A stretch of DNA of 38,056 nucleotides from Clostridia bacterium (GTDB lineage: Bacteria > Bacillota > Clostridia > Lachnospirales > Lachnospiraceae): NCBI GenBank assembly GCA_003246295.1, contig QKAS01000065.1, positions 1 through 38,056 on the forward strand, read 5' to 3'. The notes under the pieces were generated by a model, which searched no databases, was not told where the DNA came from, and saw only the letters and a list, made by a program, of their open reading frames with translations. Shown one piece after another: positions 1 to 9,200 of this stretch; the stretch's first letter is position 1, and each line of letters opens with the position of its first letter. The position numbers and the translations under genes were made by a program.

Positions 1-72
1 TCGAACATTAACACCGGAGGCTGTGTATTCATTGTAGAGGATCTTGAAATAATCTAATGTCCAATATACCAT
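1..72 (-). CDS. N-terminal 24 codons of a possible IS66-type accessory protein (partial)
   Basis: An ATG at 70-72 on the minus strand opens a frame that runs off the left edge of the window without a stop. The visible start contains a Leu-Asp-Tyr-Phe segment followed by a Ser-Gly-Val-Asn-Val-Arg segment. This resembles the beginning of the small helix-turn-helix accessory protein that precedes the IS66-family transposase in Bacteroidales. A well-placed TATCTTTG promoter element (90-97) lies just upstream. Only 24 residues are available, so the family call is a guess from pattern memory; the existence of a gene start here is better supported than its identity. Confidence 0.35.
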   Translation of the reverse strand, partial: MVYWTLDYFKILYNEYTASGVNVR

Positions 73-89
73 AATATTCGTTTTGCTGG

Positions 90-97
90 CAAAGATA
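90..97 (-). promoter_or_regulatory. Bacteroides-type -7 element (TATCTTTG) for the left-edge gene
   Basis: Read on the minus strand this is TATCTTTG, an exact match to the Bacteroidales -7 consensus TAnnTTTG. It lies about 18 bases before the ATG of the partial gene at the left edge. I do not see a clear -33 TTTG at the expected spacing. The rest of 98-198 holds no recognisable gene or clear terminator. Confidence 0.45.
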
Positions 98-198
98 GGA
101 AGGCATACTGAAAATTAATAGACGGAGTTAGCCGATCGCTTACCCATTAATAACATATAAACACTTGCATATATGGAATCTATGATAAAATTATGGCA

Positions 199-1191
199 TT
201 AATTTATTAAATCTAACGATTCCTTGAATTTGCAGAACCACATGCAAAAATCTTTTATTCCTGATTCCATCTCTCTAAAATAACTTTTAGATAATTCCCC
301 ATAGTCTTTTTTATATTTACTCATATTAGCAAATGTCTGAATAACATCAGCAGGTTCTCTTGAAACGAAACTGACAATCGCTGTTTTACCCAATATAGAT
401 TCAATACAATGTAATAACGATATAACTGTTTGTGGAGAAGAACAACCGATGTTATACAATTCAAATTGAGACTCTCTGTTTTTAGTTAATACTTTATAAA
501 TTGAATGAACAACATCATCGATATATGTGAAATCTCTCTTTAAGGAACCTTCATCATAAAGAGTTATTGGCTGATTAAAAATTATAGAATTTAAAAAAAT
601 CCATGGTGCCATATCAGGCCTCCCAAAAGGGCCATATACAGAAAAAAAACGTAGTCCTGTAATTTTCATATTTGTAGTGGATGACAATAGATAAGCTTCT
701 ATTTCATTCATCTTTTTTGTCATTGCATATACACTTCTGATTTCACCATGGCTTAAATCCTCAGTAACCCCATCAATAGGTATGGATATATCACCATATA
801 CACTGCTAGAACTTGCAAATATAAAGTGTTGAATATTTGATTGTAAAGCTAATTCTATGACATTAGAAAATGCAACAACATTATTTCTGATATACTCGCT
901 CGGATTTTTATTAGAATTTCTAACTCCAGCTGTTGCTGCTAAATGAACTACACAACTTGATTTTTCAAAATATGTCGTCAAATCAGATATGCTTTCAGCT
1001 AAATCCCTATGAATACTTATAAAATGTTCATATTGGGCGAGTTGATCGTGCCTTGCATTTTGAAGTTTTTTAAGCACGCCTTCACCATTATGAATATCAA
1101 TTCCAATAACACAATATCCTCTATCTAACAAATATTTGGAGAGAGAATAGCCAATGAATCCAGAAGAACCCGTTACTATAATAGTTTCCAT
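199..1191 (-). CDS. NAD-dependent epimerase (SDR), UDP-glucuronate 4-epimerase-like
   Basis: This 330-residue extended SDR enzyme should act on a nucleotide sugar in the cytoplasm. The N-terminus has the Rossmann motif TGSSGFIG (residues 7-14). The catalytic pair is Y155/K159, with a serine run at 127-130 just before VYG. Residues 187-197 read GPFGRPDMAPW, and GRPDMA is typical of UDP-glucuronate 4-epimerases (UDP-GlcA to UDP-GalA). It is the last gene of the operon and overlaps the preceding gene by 16 bases. With the dehydrogenase at the head of the operon it would supply a uronic-acid donor. The exact substrate (UDP-GlcA or a HexNAc uronate) cannot be fixed from sequence. No strong hairpin-plus-T-run terminator follows the stop. 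Confidence 0.85.
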   Translation of the reverse strand: METIIVTGSSGFIGYSLSKYLLDRGYCVIGIDIHNGEGVLKKLQNARHDQLAQYEHFISIHRDLAESISDLTTYFEKSSCVVHLAATAGVRNSNKNPSEYIRNNVVAFSNVIELALQSNIQHFIFASSSSVYGDISIPIDGVTEDLSHGEIRSVYAMTKKMNEIEAYLLSSTTNMKITGLRFFSVYGPFGRPDMAPWIFLNSIIFNQPITLYDEGSLKRDFTYIDDVVHSIYKVLTKNRESQFELYNIGCSSPQTVISLLHCIESILGKTAIVSFVSREPADVIQTFANMSKYKKDYGELSKSYFREMESGIKDFCMWFCKFKESLDLIN

Positions 1192-3005
1192 CTATCCTCA
1201 GTTTTTTTTAGTTGTTTTCCCAAGACAGAAAGAAAGTCTTGCGAAAAATTATTCATTCTACCAGCTCCCGGCATAAATGTCATTTCACTAAAAATGACTC
1301 TATCACCAATTTCGTATAAATCGACTCTACAGAAAGGTAAAGTAGAAGCTAATTGAAAAACCACATCTAACATTTTATCTAATGTTTTCGGAAGTGGAAC
1401 ATCCACATTGCCTCTATTTTTAACAACAAAATGTGGTTCTTTAATCCATCCATGAGTATTATAAACAATACACTTTTGATTTTCATGATGTTTTGAGTCA
1501 TAAATTACCTGACAATAGTCGGTTTTCCCATAGAATGAGAAAAACTTATAACTAACCAAAGAGTCCGAGAATATTTTGTCATTTTCCAGATATTCCTCTG
1601 CAAATATTTTTCTTTTTATAGTTTTGTAATGAGGTTCAGCTGTTAATATGCCAAATCGCTTTCTTACCCTTTTTGAATAAAAGTTTTTTATAAAAGGAAT
1701 ATCTACTGAATATTTGTCAGTAACAGTAATTGTAGAGCCATTATCATGATTGCATTTAAGAACAAATTGAATAGGCAACATCTTAAAGTCTATATCTTTT
1801 CCGCTATCCCAAGAATTATAAATAGTTGGAAGAATATTTCCCAGTTTTTTTGATTCTACATATTGTCGTACCGCTAATTTATCAGCTAATATACTCCATT
1901 CCTCATGTCTTGAATTAAAAGCAAGCTTATGCAGTATTTTATTAAAGTCATATTCAGGTTCATTCTGTATGTTCCTACCAAATTTTTCTTTATACAATAA
2001 CATAGATAGATGTGCAGGGATAATTACACCAATGAAAGAATTTCTTAAGGATAAAAGGAGTTTCACTATTTTAAATTTAGGAAGGTAAAGACTATATTTC
2101 ATTTGGTTAAAGACAAATTCTTTCCTTCCAATTTCATACTGCTGAGACAAAGCATATGAAGCATCTACACCAATACAAGTTACCATTCCTTGGCACATTG
2201 TTTTTTTCCAATTTTTGATATAATCTGTTATATGCTCTGTAAGTGGACCTTTAGCTTTTACTTTTTGCAAATAATCCCTATTTGAAAGTATACAAACAGG
2301 CATATTTTTTTTTGAACAAAAATGTAAGATTTTACTTTTTGCCAAGTATAATGCGCCGAAGCGAACCTGGCAATTCCATGTTCCATCCAACTCTTGTATT
2401 AGATTTCCTAATTCTATATTACTTTTACTTAAAGCTGGTTCGTCGATAGTTAGTTTTTTAGAACATGACAATTGGTAATTTTTATACCAATAATCATATA
2501 ATTCATAAGCTCGTTTATCGTCCTTTACATACATAACTCCTCCATTAAAATACTCAACAACTTTGTCAATTGAGTAATTTAATATTTTGTTTTGCGATAA
2601 GAAGTATTCTTTCATTGGATGGTTCTTAAATAAACAATGACCATCCAAAACTGCAGCTACCGACGCATCAATCTCATCTATGCTATCAATCGGCTGAGTT
2701 ATTAACGTATCGCAGTCAATATAGAGAAAATCACCATTTATTATTCTACGCAACGTAACCTTAATAATACGAGAACGTCTTATTTTATCAACACTATCAT
2801 CAAAAGGAACAACAATTACTTTTGAAAAAAATGACTCAATCTCATGTCTTACTCCACAAAAAGTATCTTTTGTTATATTATCACATACAAGGATAATATT
2901 TGCGTTCGGCATGTGGTAGCGAGCTGACATAACAGAGATAAGACATTGTTCCCAAAAAAGATCATCCTCAGAACTCACTAATACATATACAATTTTAGTT
3001 TTCAT
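1176..3005 (-). CDS. GT8-like glycosyltransferase fused to TupA-type ATP-grasp domain
   Basis: The protein has 609 residues from the ATG at 3003-3005; the frame is open further upstream, but this ATG has a GGAGA ribosome-binding site about 6 bases before it. The N-terminal half (about 1-250) looks like a GT-A transferase of GT8 type, with a metal-binding D97-C-D99 in the stretch FLYIDCDTLIT. The C-terminal half (about 345-600) resembles the TupA-like ATP-grasp family. It has a DKLAVRQYV start, a VLKCNHDNGS nucleotide-loop-like segment and an acidic metal site near the end (VDLYEIGDRVIFSEMTFMPG). TupA-like ATP-grasps are associated with teichuronopeptide synthesis, so an amide or ester ligation on a uronic acid is a reasonable inference. 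The fusion suggests sugar transfer coupled to acyl or amino-acid ligation. Confidence 0.75.
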   Translation of the reverse strand: MKTKIVYVLVSSEDDLFWEQCLISVMSARYHMPNANIILVCDNITKDTFCGVRHEIESFFSKVIVVPFDDSVDKIRRSRIIKVTLRRIINGDFLYIDCDTLITQPIDSIDEIDASVAAVLDGHCLFKNHPMKEYFLSQNKILNYSIDKVVEYFNGGVMYVKDDKRAYELYDYWYKNYQLSCSKKLTIDEPALSKSNIELGNLIQELDGTWNCQVRFGALYLAKSKILHFCSKKNMPVCILSNRDYLQKVKAKGPLTEHITDYIKNWKKTMCQGMVTCIGVDASYALSQQYEIGRKEFVFNQMKYSLYLPKFKIVKLLLSLRNSFIGVIIPAHLSMLLYKEKFGRNIQNEPEYDFNKILHKLAFNSRHEEWSILADKLAVRQYVESKKLGNILPTIYNSWDSGKDIDFKMLPIQFVLKCNHDNGSTITVTDKYSVDIPFIKNFYSKRVRKRFGILTAEPHYKTIKRKIFAEEYLENDKIFSDSLVSYKFFSFYGKTDYCQVIYDSKHHENQKCIVYNTHGWIKEPHFVVKNRGNVDVPLPKTLDKMLDVVFQLASTLPFCRVDLYEIGDRVIFSEMTFMPGAGRMNNFSQDFLSVLGKQLKKTEDRWKLL

Positions 3006-3987
3006 TATTAGTTCTCCATGTTTTAAATCTGCCATCAGCAGTGTTTAACCAATTATGTTCATCATTATGACAAAGTTTTTCAATTACTGAAAAGTCAAAT
3101 TTTGAAACCACATTATCAAAAATATCAAAATCCTTTTTCTGCAGAAAATGAAGATTATATTTGTACTTCCGAAGTACACGTTCATAATATTCCCTTTGAA
3201 ATTCTATAATAGTAATAGAAGCCCCTTGCTTTTGAAGAAACTCAAATGAATCAACACAAAATCTAATAACATCAGCTATCTTTTGCCCGTTTTGAACCCC
3301 TCGCATGTCAGAGTTTGGAGTCTGTACATACACATAGCCAACCAAAGGAATGTACATAAAAATCTTAGATAAATATATAGACTTCAACGTATGAACAACA
3401 TCTTCCCAATAAATATTTTCCTCAAAAAAAAGCTCATTTTGCAGAAGAAATTCTCTTCGATACCATTTAGACCATGGGGCTCGTATCCTATTGGAATAAT
3501 GCATCCTAGCTTCAAATTCCAAATATTCAACACCTGATAGATTACTTAGTGGTTCTTTTAAAAAATCATCTACAAAACGGTTTCCAACAAGATCTTCTGA
3601 AGCAGCATTAAATTGTATAACATCAATTGAAGGAAGTAATGAATTGTCTTTTAACAGGGACAGCATATCCGACATAACAATATCATCAACGTCAACGAAC
3701 CATACATAGTTTCCATTAGCAAACTGTAATCCTGTATTTCGTGCAGCACCTTGTTTCCTGTTCTTTTTGTGACTGTATAAAAACAAGTTCTTTAACTGAT
3801 TTTTTGCAATATAATCTTCTACGATGATTGCAGTCGTGTCTTCAGAACAATCATCTACAACAATCGTTTCAAAAAGATTGTAATATTCGATTCCAAAGCA
3901 ATCATTGTTAAATATAGAATCTAGACATTTCTCGATATACCTCGAAGCGTTAAATGCTGGAATGATTATTGATAGTATAGGTTTCAT
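2995..3987 (-). CDS. Family 2 glycosyltransferase
   Basis: A 330-residue GT-A transferase. It begins with the classical LSIIIPAFNASRYIEKCLDSI, has VVDDCSEDTT for nucleotide binding and VWFVDVDD as the DxD metal site, and an EDVVHTLKS-type acidic segment that probably carries the catalytic base. I prefer the ATG at 3985-3987 over the TTG two codons upstream. Its start overlaps the end of the preceding PARG fusion gene by 4 bases, and its stop lies inside the start region of the ATP-grasp gene. It has no membrane segment, so it probably works on a cytoplasmic or peripheral acceptor. Donor and acceptor are unknown. Confidence 0.9.
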   Translation of the reverse strand: MKPILSIIIPAFNASRYIEKCLDSIFNNDCFGIEYYNLFETIVVDDCSEDTTAIIVEDYIAKNQLKNLFLYSHKKNRKQGAARNTGLQFANGNYVWFVDVDDIVMSDMLSLLKDNSLLPSIDVIQFNAASEDLVGNRFVDDFLKEPLSNLSGVEYLEFEARMHYSNRIRAPWSKWYRREFLLQNELFFEENIYWEDVVHTLKSIYLSKIFMYIPLVGYVYVQTPNSDMRGVQNGQKIADVIRFCVDSFEFLQKQGASITIIEFQREYYERVLRKYKYNLHFLQKKDFDIFDNVVSKFDFSVIEKLCHNDEHNWLNTADGRFKTWRTNNEN

Positions 3988-5969
3988 TTGCAAAATTCTT
4001 GTGTAAATGGAAATAAATTTCCATCTATATTGTGTGACTTAAATGAACAAACGTCCTCTTTGATAGCAAATACAACTTGTTTGAATGCCCCCCTAAATTC
4101 AGCTTCATCTAAAATTGTATGGAAACATTTTGCTATCGATTTTGCTGGGTTTTTATATATACCACAGCCCCAAGCCCCTAAAACTATGGCATCGTGATCA
4201 TGCCTCAAAGCAGTTCTAAAAATTGTACGGATTTTTTTTTGCGTTATATTTAAATCTTCTTTTGAAAAATCTCCGTTTATTAAAGATGGTTCTTTTAGGG
4301 CTGGAACAGCGATAAATGATAATTTATAACACCTTTCCATAAGTTTATATCCTAAAGACTCAGTATGTCTAAATATATTTGAATTTCTAACATACACAGC
4401 ACCATGAACATCGTCAAGTGGGTATTGATGAGATGATTTCCTGAGACCAAACACATTAGCATATTTTGTAAACTGAAAAGTTTGTGAGAACAAATCACTA
4501 CGCCTAAATAAGGATTCTTCTTGACCATAGCAACCTCCAATAACACCTCCTCCGGGTCCTTCAGCACATGCCATATCTAGAACTATGGGATCATAACCAT
4601 CTTTTAATAAATCGATTCCAGCATCTATAGAATCGACATTAACTACTTGTATAATTGTATTACAATTAATTTTTGCTGTCACTTGTGATTGCTCAAACCT
4701 ATATAGTTCGGAATACTGATTCTCCTGATTTACGGAAATCCATTTACCATAAGAGTTATAATAACCAGATTCGGCTACAATTCTGATATTTTCCTTAAAT
4801 ATTGCAGCGCGCAAACGTTTAAATTCCTTCTTCTTTACAGTAGTATTTTGTAAGGATGCAGCAGATTCAAGTTCATACTTCCATTTATTACTATCATAAT
4901 AATCAATGCCATTATTATCCCTGTATAAAGATAAAATTGCATCAATGGCTAACTGTTTTCCGTCAATTAAAGTAGAAGTCATATTGTCACTCATAATACA
5001 GTTTTCTATTATGTCGGAAAACGTTTCTATTGAGATGTTCACATCGACACAATGTATATTAGGAGCATTAATTGATTCAATATTACTTTTTTGTTCAGAT
5101 TTTCTATATCCGCACCCTGAAATAAATGAAATAGTAGGTATTCCAAGGTATGCAACTTCTCCTAAAGTATTTCTTCCTGAACGAGTAATTACTAATGAAG
5201 CATTCGAATAATAATCACACGCTTCCATAATTTTAGGTACTAAGATTACATTATCTGGTTTTATCTGCTTTTGTAAATCATTATAAATATCTTCGCAAGA
5301 ACATAAGATCTTAAAATTATAATCTTGAAGATAAGCTGCAACCCCAATGCATAAGGAACCAATTTTTACAGTAGACTCGTAAAATTCCGAACTTACATTT
5401 AAAGTGCCTCCTCCTAGAATACAATATATTGTTTTATTGGGATATCTTCTTATATGAGTTATTTCATTGCGTAGAATAGTAGGTATTGAGATTATATGTT
5501 TATAAGCTCTTTTTGTTTCTACAAATCTGCTTCCATGAATAATCGCTAAATCGGCAAGTTGATAACAAGCATTAAAAAAATCCATTGCCTCTATATCATT
5601 ATGTTCATTATCAACATCAGATGGATTTAAAAGAGTAATAATTTTAGTGTTGGGATAAGAAATTCTCAATGATTGAACAATAAGAGGTTCGCCATCAACA
5701 ATTATTATACTAGGACAAAAATCCTTTACTTGCTCATTTATACTTTTTGCAAAATGGTTTGTGGGCAAAAGTCCTATTGAACAATAATCAAAAGAACAAA
5801 CTTCATTATATACCTTAAAATCATGAGTTCTCAAATACTCGTTTCCTTGCAAATATGAAATGGCTAGAGTCTTGAAACCATAAGTGTCCCTTAAAGTTTC
5901 CAAAATAGAAACTCCGGCAACGACTCTTCCTAAACCCGGGAAGCCTCTAAAAATACCTAAAACCTTCAT
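3984..5969 (-). CDS. GT28-like glycosyltransferase fused to a bacterial PARG-like macrodomain
   Basis: The 661-residue protein has two parts. Residues 1 to about 345 look like a GT-B enzyme of the GT28/MurG type: a Gly-rich N-terminus (GFPGLGRVVAG) and a C-terminal donor site with ITRSGRNTLGEVAYLGIP. Residues about 375-661 match the microbial poly(ADP-ribose) glycohydrolase fold (TIGR02452/DUF2263-like). It contains the signature GGG (473-475), seven residues, then QEE (483-485), followed by SLFRRSDL, and a late GAWGCGIYKN loop. The second Glu of QEE is the known catalytic position in PARGs, and it is present. The start overlaps the previous stop as ATGA. The PARG part may hydrolyse an ADP-ribose-like glycosidic bond or bind such a nucleotide; this is inferred. 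I know of no characterised protein with this domain pair. Confidence 0.8.
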   Translation of the reverse strand: MKVLGIFRGFPGLGRVVAGVSILETLRDTYGFKTLAISYLQGNEYLRTHDFKVYNEVCSFDYCSIGLLPTNHFAKSINEQVKDFCPSIIIVDGEPLIVQSLRISYPNTKIITLLNPSDVDNEHNDIEAMDFFNACYQLADLAIIHGSRFVETKRAYKHIISIPTILRNEITHIRRYPNKTIYCILGGGTLNVSSEFYESTVKIGSLCIGVAAYLQDYNFKILCSCEDIYNDLQKQIKPDNVILVPKIMEACDYYSNASLVITRSGRNTLGEVAYLGIPTISFISGCGYRKSEQKSNIESINAPNIHCVDVNISIETFSDIIENCIMSDNMTSTLIDGKQLAIDAILSLYRDNNGIDYYDSNKWKYELESAASLQNTTVKKKEFKRLRAAIFKENIRIVAESGYYNSYGKWISVNQENQYSELYRFEQSQVTAKINCNTIIQVVNVDSIDAGIDLLKDGYDPIVLDMACAEGPGGGVIGGCYGQEESLFRRSDLFSQTFQFTKYANVFGLRKSSHQYPLDDVHGAVYVRNSNIFRHTESLGYKLMERCYKLSFIAVPALKEPSLINGDFSKEDLNITQKKIRTIFRTALRHDHDAIVLGAWGCGIYKNPAKSIAKCFHTILDEAEFRGAFKQVVFAIKEDVCSFKSHNIDGNLFPFTQEFCK

Positions 5970-7717
5970 ATGTTGTTAATTATGTGATATATTTCCGAAA
6001 TATAATATCTATGTATGCGCAATGAATCTACTGCTAGGAAAACTCCACCTTGTGTTAATAGAAAAGCATAATCATAATATTTTTTTACTTGATTCATTAT
6101 ATATTCGCTATAGTCCCCGTATGGATAAGCATAAGACATTATAGGCCCGAATACATTTTCAAGAATTTTCTTTGACTCTATAAGCTCAATATCAATTTCT
6201 TTATCATTCAGTTTAAGCAACGACTGATGTGTTACACCGTGAGATCCAATCTCCCAGCCATTATGTTGTAAGGTCATAAGTTCATTAAATGACAGATGCG
6301 TTCTTTTTGTCTTATCTTTAAAATTCCAGTCGTTGCTTTTTCCAATATATTCAGTGCAAACAAAAACAGTAGCCGTAAAGCCATATTCGTTCATGATAGG
6401 CATCGCATTATACAAAAGTCCTGTATACCCATCATCGAATGTACAAACTATATGTTTTTTTCTTTTGCTAAGGGGTAAAGTCATATACTCTTTCATTGAG
6501 CATAACCTATAACCAGATTGAAATATATCATAATTAAATTTTCTAAAAACCTCGATAGGAGTGGTTATGTTATCATGTTTTTCTCCAGATATATCATGTA
6601 ACGAAACAGAAATAATACTACTAAGATCCGGGACCTCAATTGATTCAATGTCATTGCTGAAAATATTTTGCCATCGTTTTTTGACTCTATCATAAGAAAT
6701 TTCATCAAAGAATGATTCGTAGAATTCTTGATATTTCGTAAATGAAGATTGGTCAGAAATCATTTCATGTATTTCTTCAGCCATTTTATCTGGAGAAAGA
6801 GAAGAAAAAACAATCTGAGGAAATTTACTCGCAGCGTACTCAGCAATAAAGCCCGTATCGGAAATCATGACTGGTATACCCAAAGCCATGCTATCTGTAA
6901 CAGAATTTCCCATACCTTCGCATATTGATGCCTGAATGTATAGATTCCAATTCTTTTGAATTGCTCTAAATTCAGCTCTACTTTTAGAACCTATAAATTT
7001 TATTAGAGATTTTATGCCTAGTTTGTTTGACTTTTTCTCATATTGCAGTAGAATATCATTATCAATTTCTCCTACTATTTCTAATTGCATACCTTCAGAA
7101 TACTTTTGGTTGTAAGTTGCAACCAATTCTAATAAATTAGAAAGGCCCTTTTTCTCATTCATATGCGAGGCACCACAACCTACAATTAATCTTTTACGTG
7201 GAAATGCCTGTACGATGTTTTCAATTCTTGTGGAATGATTAGGTATTACCAAACTTTTAACCTTGCGCAAAGTCAATAAATCAACATTATCAGCCAACTC
7301 TCTCGACAAGCAAATAACTTTTGCTGCAACATTAACTGAATAATTTGTATAGTAACACATATCAGAATTCCACTTAGCCAAGTTTGCATCAGACCCCCGA
7401 AACATTATCCAAAGTTTAATGCGACATTTAGATGCAAGCAGTGCTGAATAATAGGCATTATAACCTCCACCAAATGCAATTATCAGTTGGTGATCGCTTA
7501 TTAATATAGAATCTTGCTTTAATTTTAATTCATGTGCCAAATCTAAACCAAGTCGCTTATTATATCCACCTTTAATTACCATACTTGAATCAATATCTGA
7601 TGATAAAATCGTAACAGAATGTCCAATCTTTTCAAGTAACTGGCGAAATTGAATACAACCATATGCTAATCCACCTCCTTCAGTAGAAAACTCATTTGAT
7701 ATGATTAAAATTTTCAT
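5966..7717 (-). CDS. GT4 glycosyltransferase fused to NodB-type polysaccharide deacetylase
   Basis: A 583-residue fusion. Residues 1 to about 365 form a GT-B enzyme of family 4. It opens with SNEFSTEGGGLAYGCIQF and has EGMGNSVTDSMALGIPV, where the usual E-x7-E motif reads E-x7-D. Residues about 395-583 are a NodB (CE4) deacetylase domain: TFDDGY with D428/D429, the metal-binding GSHGVTH, and the YAYPYGDYS motif seen in PgaB/IcaB-like enzymes. It has no signal peptide, so deacetylation would be cytoplasmic, unlike most CE4 enzymes, and may act on a small intermediate that the same protein glycosylates. It is ATGA-coupled on both sides. Confidence 0.85.
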   Translation of the reverse strand: MKILIISNEFSTEGGGLAYGCIQFRQLLEKIGHSVTILSSDIDSSMVIKGGYNKRLGLDLAHELKLKQDSILISDHQLIIAFGGGYNAYYSALLASKCRIKLWIMFRGSDANLAKWNSDMCYYTNYSVNVAAKVICLSRELADNVDLLTLRKVKSLVIPNHSTRIENIVQAFPRKRLIVGCGASHMNEKKGLSNLLELVATYNQKYSEGMQLEIVGEIDNDILLQYEKKSNKLGIKSLIKFIGSKSRAEFRAIQKNWNLYIQASICEGMGNSVTDSMALGIPVMISDTGFIAEYAASKFPQIVFSSLSPDKMAEEIHEMISDQSSFTKYQEFYESFFDEISYDRVKKRWQNIFSNDIESIEVPDLSSIISVSLHDISGEKHDNITTPIEVFRKFNYDIFQSGYRLCSMKEYMTLPLSKRKKHIVCTFDDGYTGLLYNAMPIMNEYGFTATVFVCTEYIGKSNDWNFKDKTKRTHLSFNELMTLQHNGWEIGSHGVTHQSLLKLNDKEIDIELIESKKILENVFGPIMSYAYPYGDYSEYIMNQVKKYYDYAFLLTQGGVFLAVDSLRIHRYYISEIYHIINNI

Positions 7718-8349
7718 TTTGTATGACGAATTATATATAGTTTTTTTGTACGTTTATTTTGCGGATATTTATATGTTATATACGAATAGATATAAGCTTG
7801 TGGAAAAGTTGCTTTTATATCGTCACTGTTTAGTCTAAGACAGTCTGGAAATTCTTCATCTGGAATTTTATATTCAGAATCTATAACTTCCAAAAGAAAT
7901 AATTTTGGTCTGTTGGCTTTGTCGAAATATAAGACAAGCTTCCGCAAATAATCTTCTTTATTAGAACAACCATCCGCATAAGCACAATTTACGAGTATAA
8001 GTATATCCGCAATTTCTTGCAAAGCAGGGTATTGCGAACACATTACAATTTTTGTTCTTCCGAAAATCTGCTCAATCTTGTTTGCAGCAATTTTACTCAT
8101 AAGACTATCCATCTCATAAGCTCTGACATTATAAAAGCCTAAATAACACAAAATAGAGGTAACATCCCCCTGTCCACAACCAATTTCGATGACCTTCAAA
8201 TTTTTGTCTAGTGGATATAGTTCTTTAAACACAATTTCCCAGTATTTAGGAAATTTTGCTTCCATAAACTGTTTACTCCATGAGCTTCTACAATTAATAG
8301 GCACATAATGTGTATTATATTCAACTAACATGTCGTGAAGTTTTTCCAT
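7714..8349 (-). CDS. Class I SAM-dependent methyltransferase
   Basis: A 211-residue protein with the motif I glycine loop KVIEIGCGQGDVTSIL (about residues 53-68) and a downstream acidic position (YEMDSLM) expected to bind the SAM ribose. A third segment, ILILVNCAYADG, is in the place of motif II/III. The family is clear but the acceptor is not; a sugar or lipid intermediate of the same operon is the simplest guess. The start overlaps the last radical SAM gene by 25 bases and the stop overlaps the GT4-NodB gene as ATGA, so the gene is translationally coupled on both sides. Confidence 0.75.
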   Translation of the reverse strand: MEKLHDMLVEYNTHYVPINCRSSWSKQFMEAKFPKYWEIVFKELYPLDKNLKVIEIGCGQGDVTSILCYLGFYNVRAYEMDSLMSKIAANKIEQIFGRTKIVMCSQYPALQEIADILILVNCAYADGCSNKEDYLRKLVLYFDKANRPKLFLLEVIDSEYKIPDEEFPDCLRLNSDDIKATFPQAYIYSYITYKYPQNKRTKKLYIIRHTK

Positions 8350-9200
8350 AAACTTTGCAATTGATTTATTACATATTGAGGACCTTTATTTAAATACAAT
8401 TGTTCTGAAGATTCTTTCATAATACATGTCTGTGCTGTTAAATCAGGATGTATTCGTATCTCTGCAAATTTCTTACATGTCTCAATGTCCCCATAAAAAC
8501 ATGGAGAATCTATATACAACACGCTTGTACTATGTTCTCCCTTTTTTAATATCCACCTAAGTGCTCCACAACCTTTGTCAACATAATCAACAGAATATCT
8601 ATTCAAAATCGGGAATATGAAATCCTTGTACTTCTTACTATTATTTCCACCTATTTGTGGCAATAATTTAAGGGGTAATTCTCTCCCTATAGCAAACTTA
8701 ATAATGTGTTCGTAATCTTCTTGATTTTCAGTTTGTATAACTGTGTTTAATCCAATATTTAAGCCGAAATTTCTAGCTAAATCTATATTTTGAAGTATAG
8801 CCGTCAAATTACCGTTTCCTGTACTTTGATGGAATGCTTTCTCATTAACATAAGGAAACTGAATATTTAGCTTCACTCTTGTTTTTGACAAACGCTCTAT
8901 TTGCTTTGAATTAATTAGTGAAAAATTAGTTGCACAGCTGATATCACATACCAAACGCTTATCAGCATACTCTATCATTTCCACTATATTTTTATTTAAG
9001 AATGGTTCTCCACCGCTTAAATTTAATTCATCAATAGGCCCAGTAGATAAAATGTCAACTAAGTCCATGAAATTTTCCTTAGACATCAAGTTGGCCTTTT
9101 GTGGCTTTTCTTGCCCTTCATTATGGCAAAAAGGGCATTTGTAGTTACAGTTATTAGCTACAAGTATTCTGAATTTACTCCATGTATTGTTATTTGTCAT
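8325..9200 (-). CDS. Radical SAM protein, MoaA-like core (fourth in operon)
   Basis: A 291-residue protein with the [4Fe-4S] motif C18-NYK-C22-PF-C25-HNEG close to the N-terminus and the SAM-binding ELNLSGGEPFLNK (GGEP) motif after about 40 residues. The C-terminal third has further cysteines (GCGALRW, DSPCFYGDIETC, AQTC) that could bind a second cluster, although they do not follow a clean SPASM spacing. It is the last of four successive radical SAM genes and starts with ATGA overlap on the DUF512-like one. The reaction is unknown. The context suggests oxidation, epimerisation or C-C/C-S bond formation on a sugar or amino-acid substituent. Confidence 0.85.
   Translation of the reverse strand: MTNNNTWSKFRILVANNCNYKCPFCHNEGQEKPQKANLMSKENFMDLVDILSTGPIDELNLSGGEPFLNKNIVEMIEYADKRLVCDISCATNFSLINSKQIERLSKTRVKLNIQFPYVNEKAFHQSTGNGNLTAILQNIDLARNFGLNIGLNTVIQTENQEDYEHIIKFAIGRELPLKLLPQIGGNNSKKYKDFIFPILNRYSVDYVDKGCGALRWILKKGEHSTSVLYIDSPCFYGDIETCKKFAEIRIHPDLTAQTCIMKESSEQLYLNKGPQYVINQLQSLWKNFTTC

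Noticed and set aside
4906..5211. A 101-codon plus-strand frame
   Set aside because: Antisense to the GT28-PARG fusion gene.
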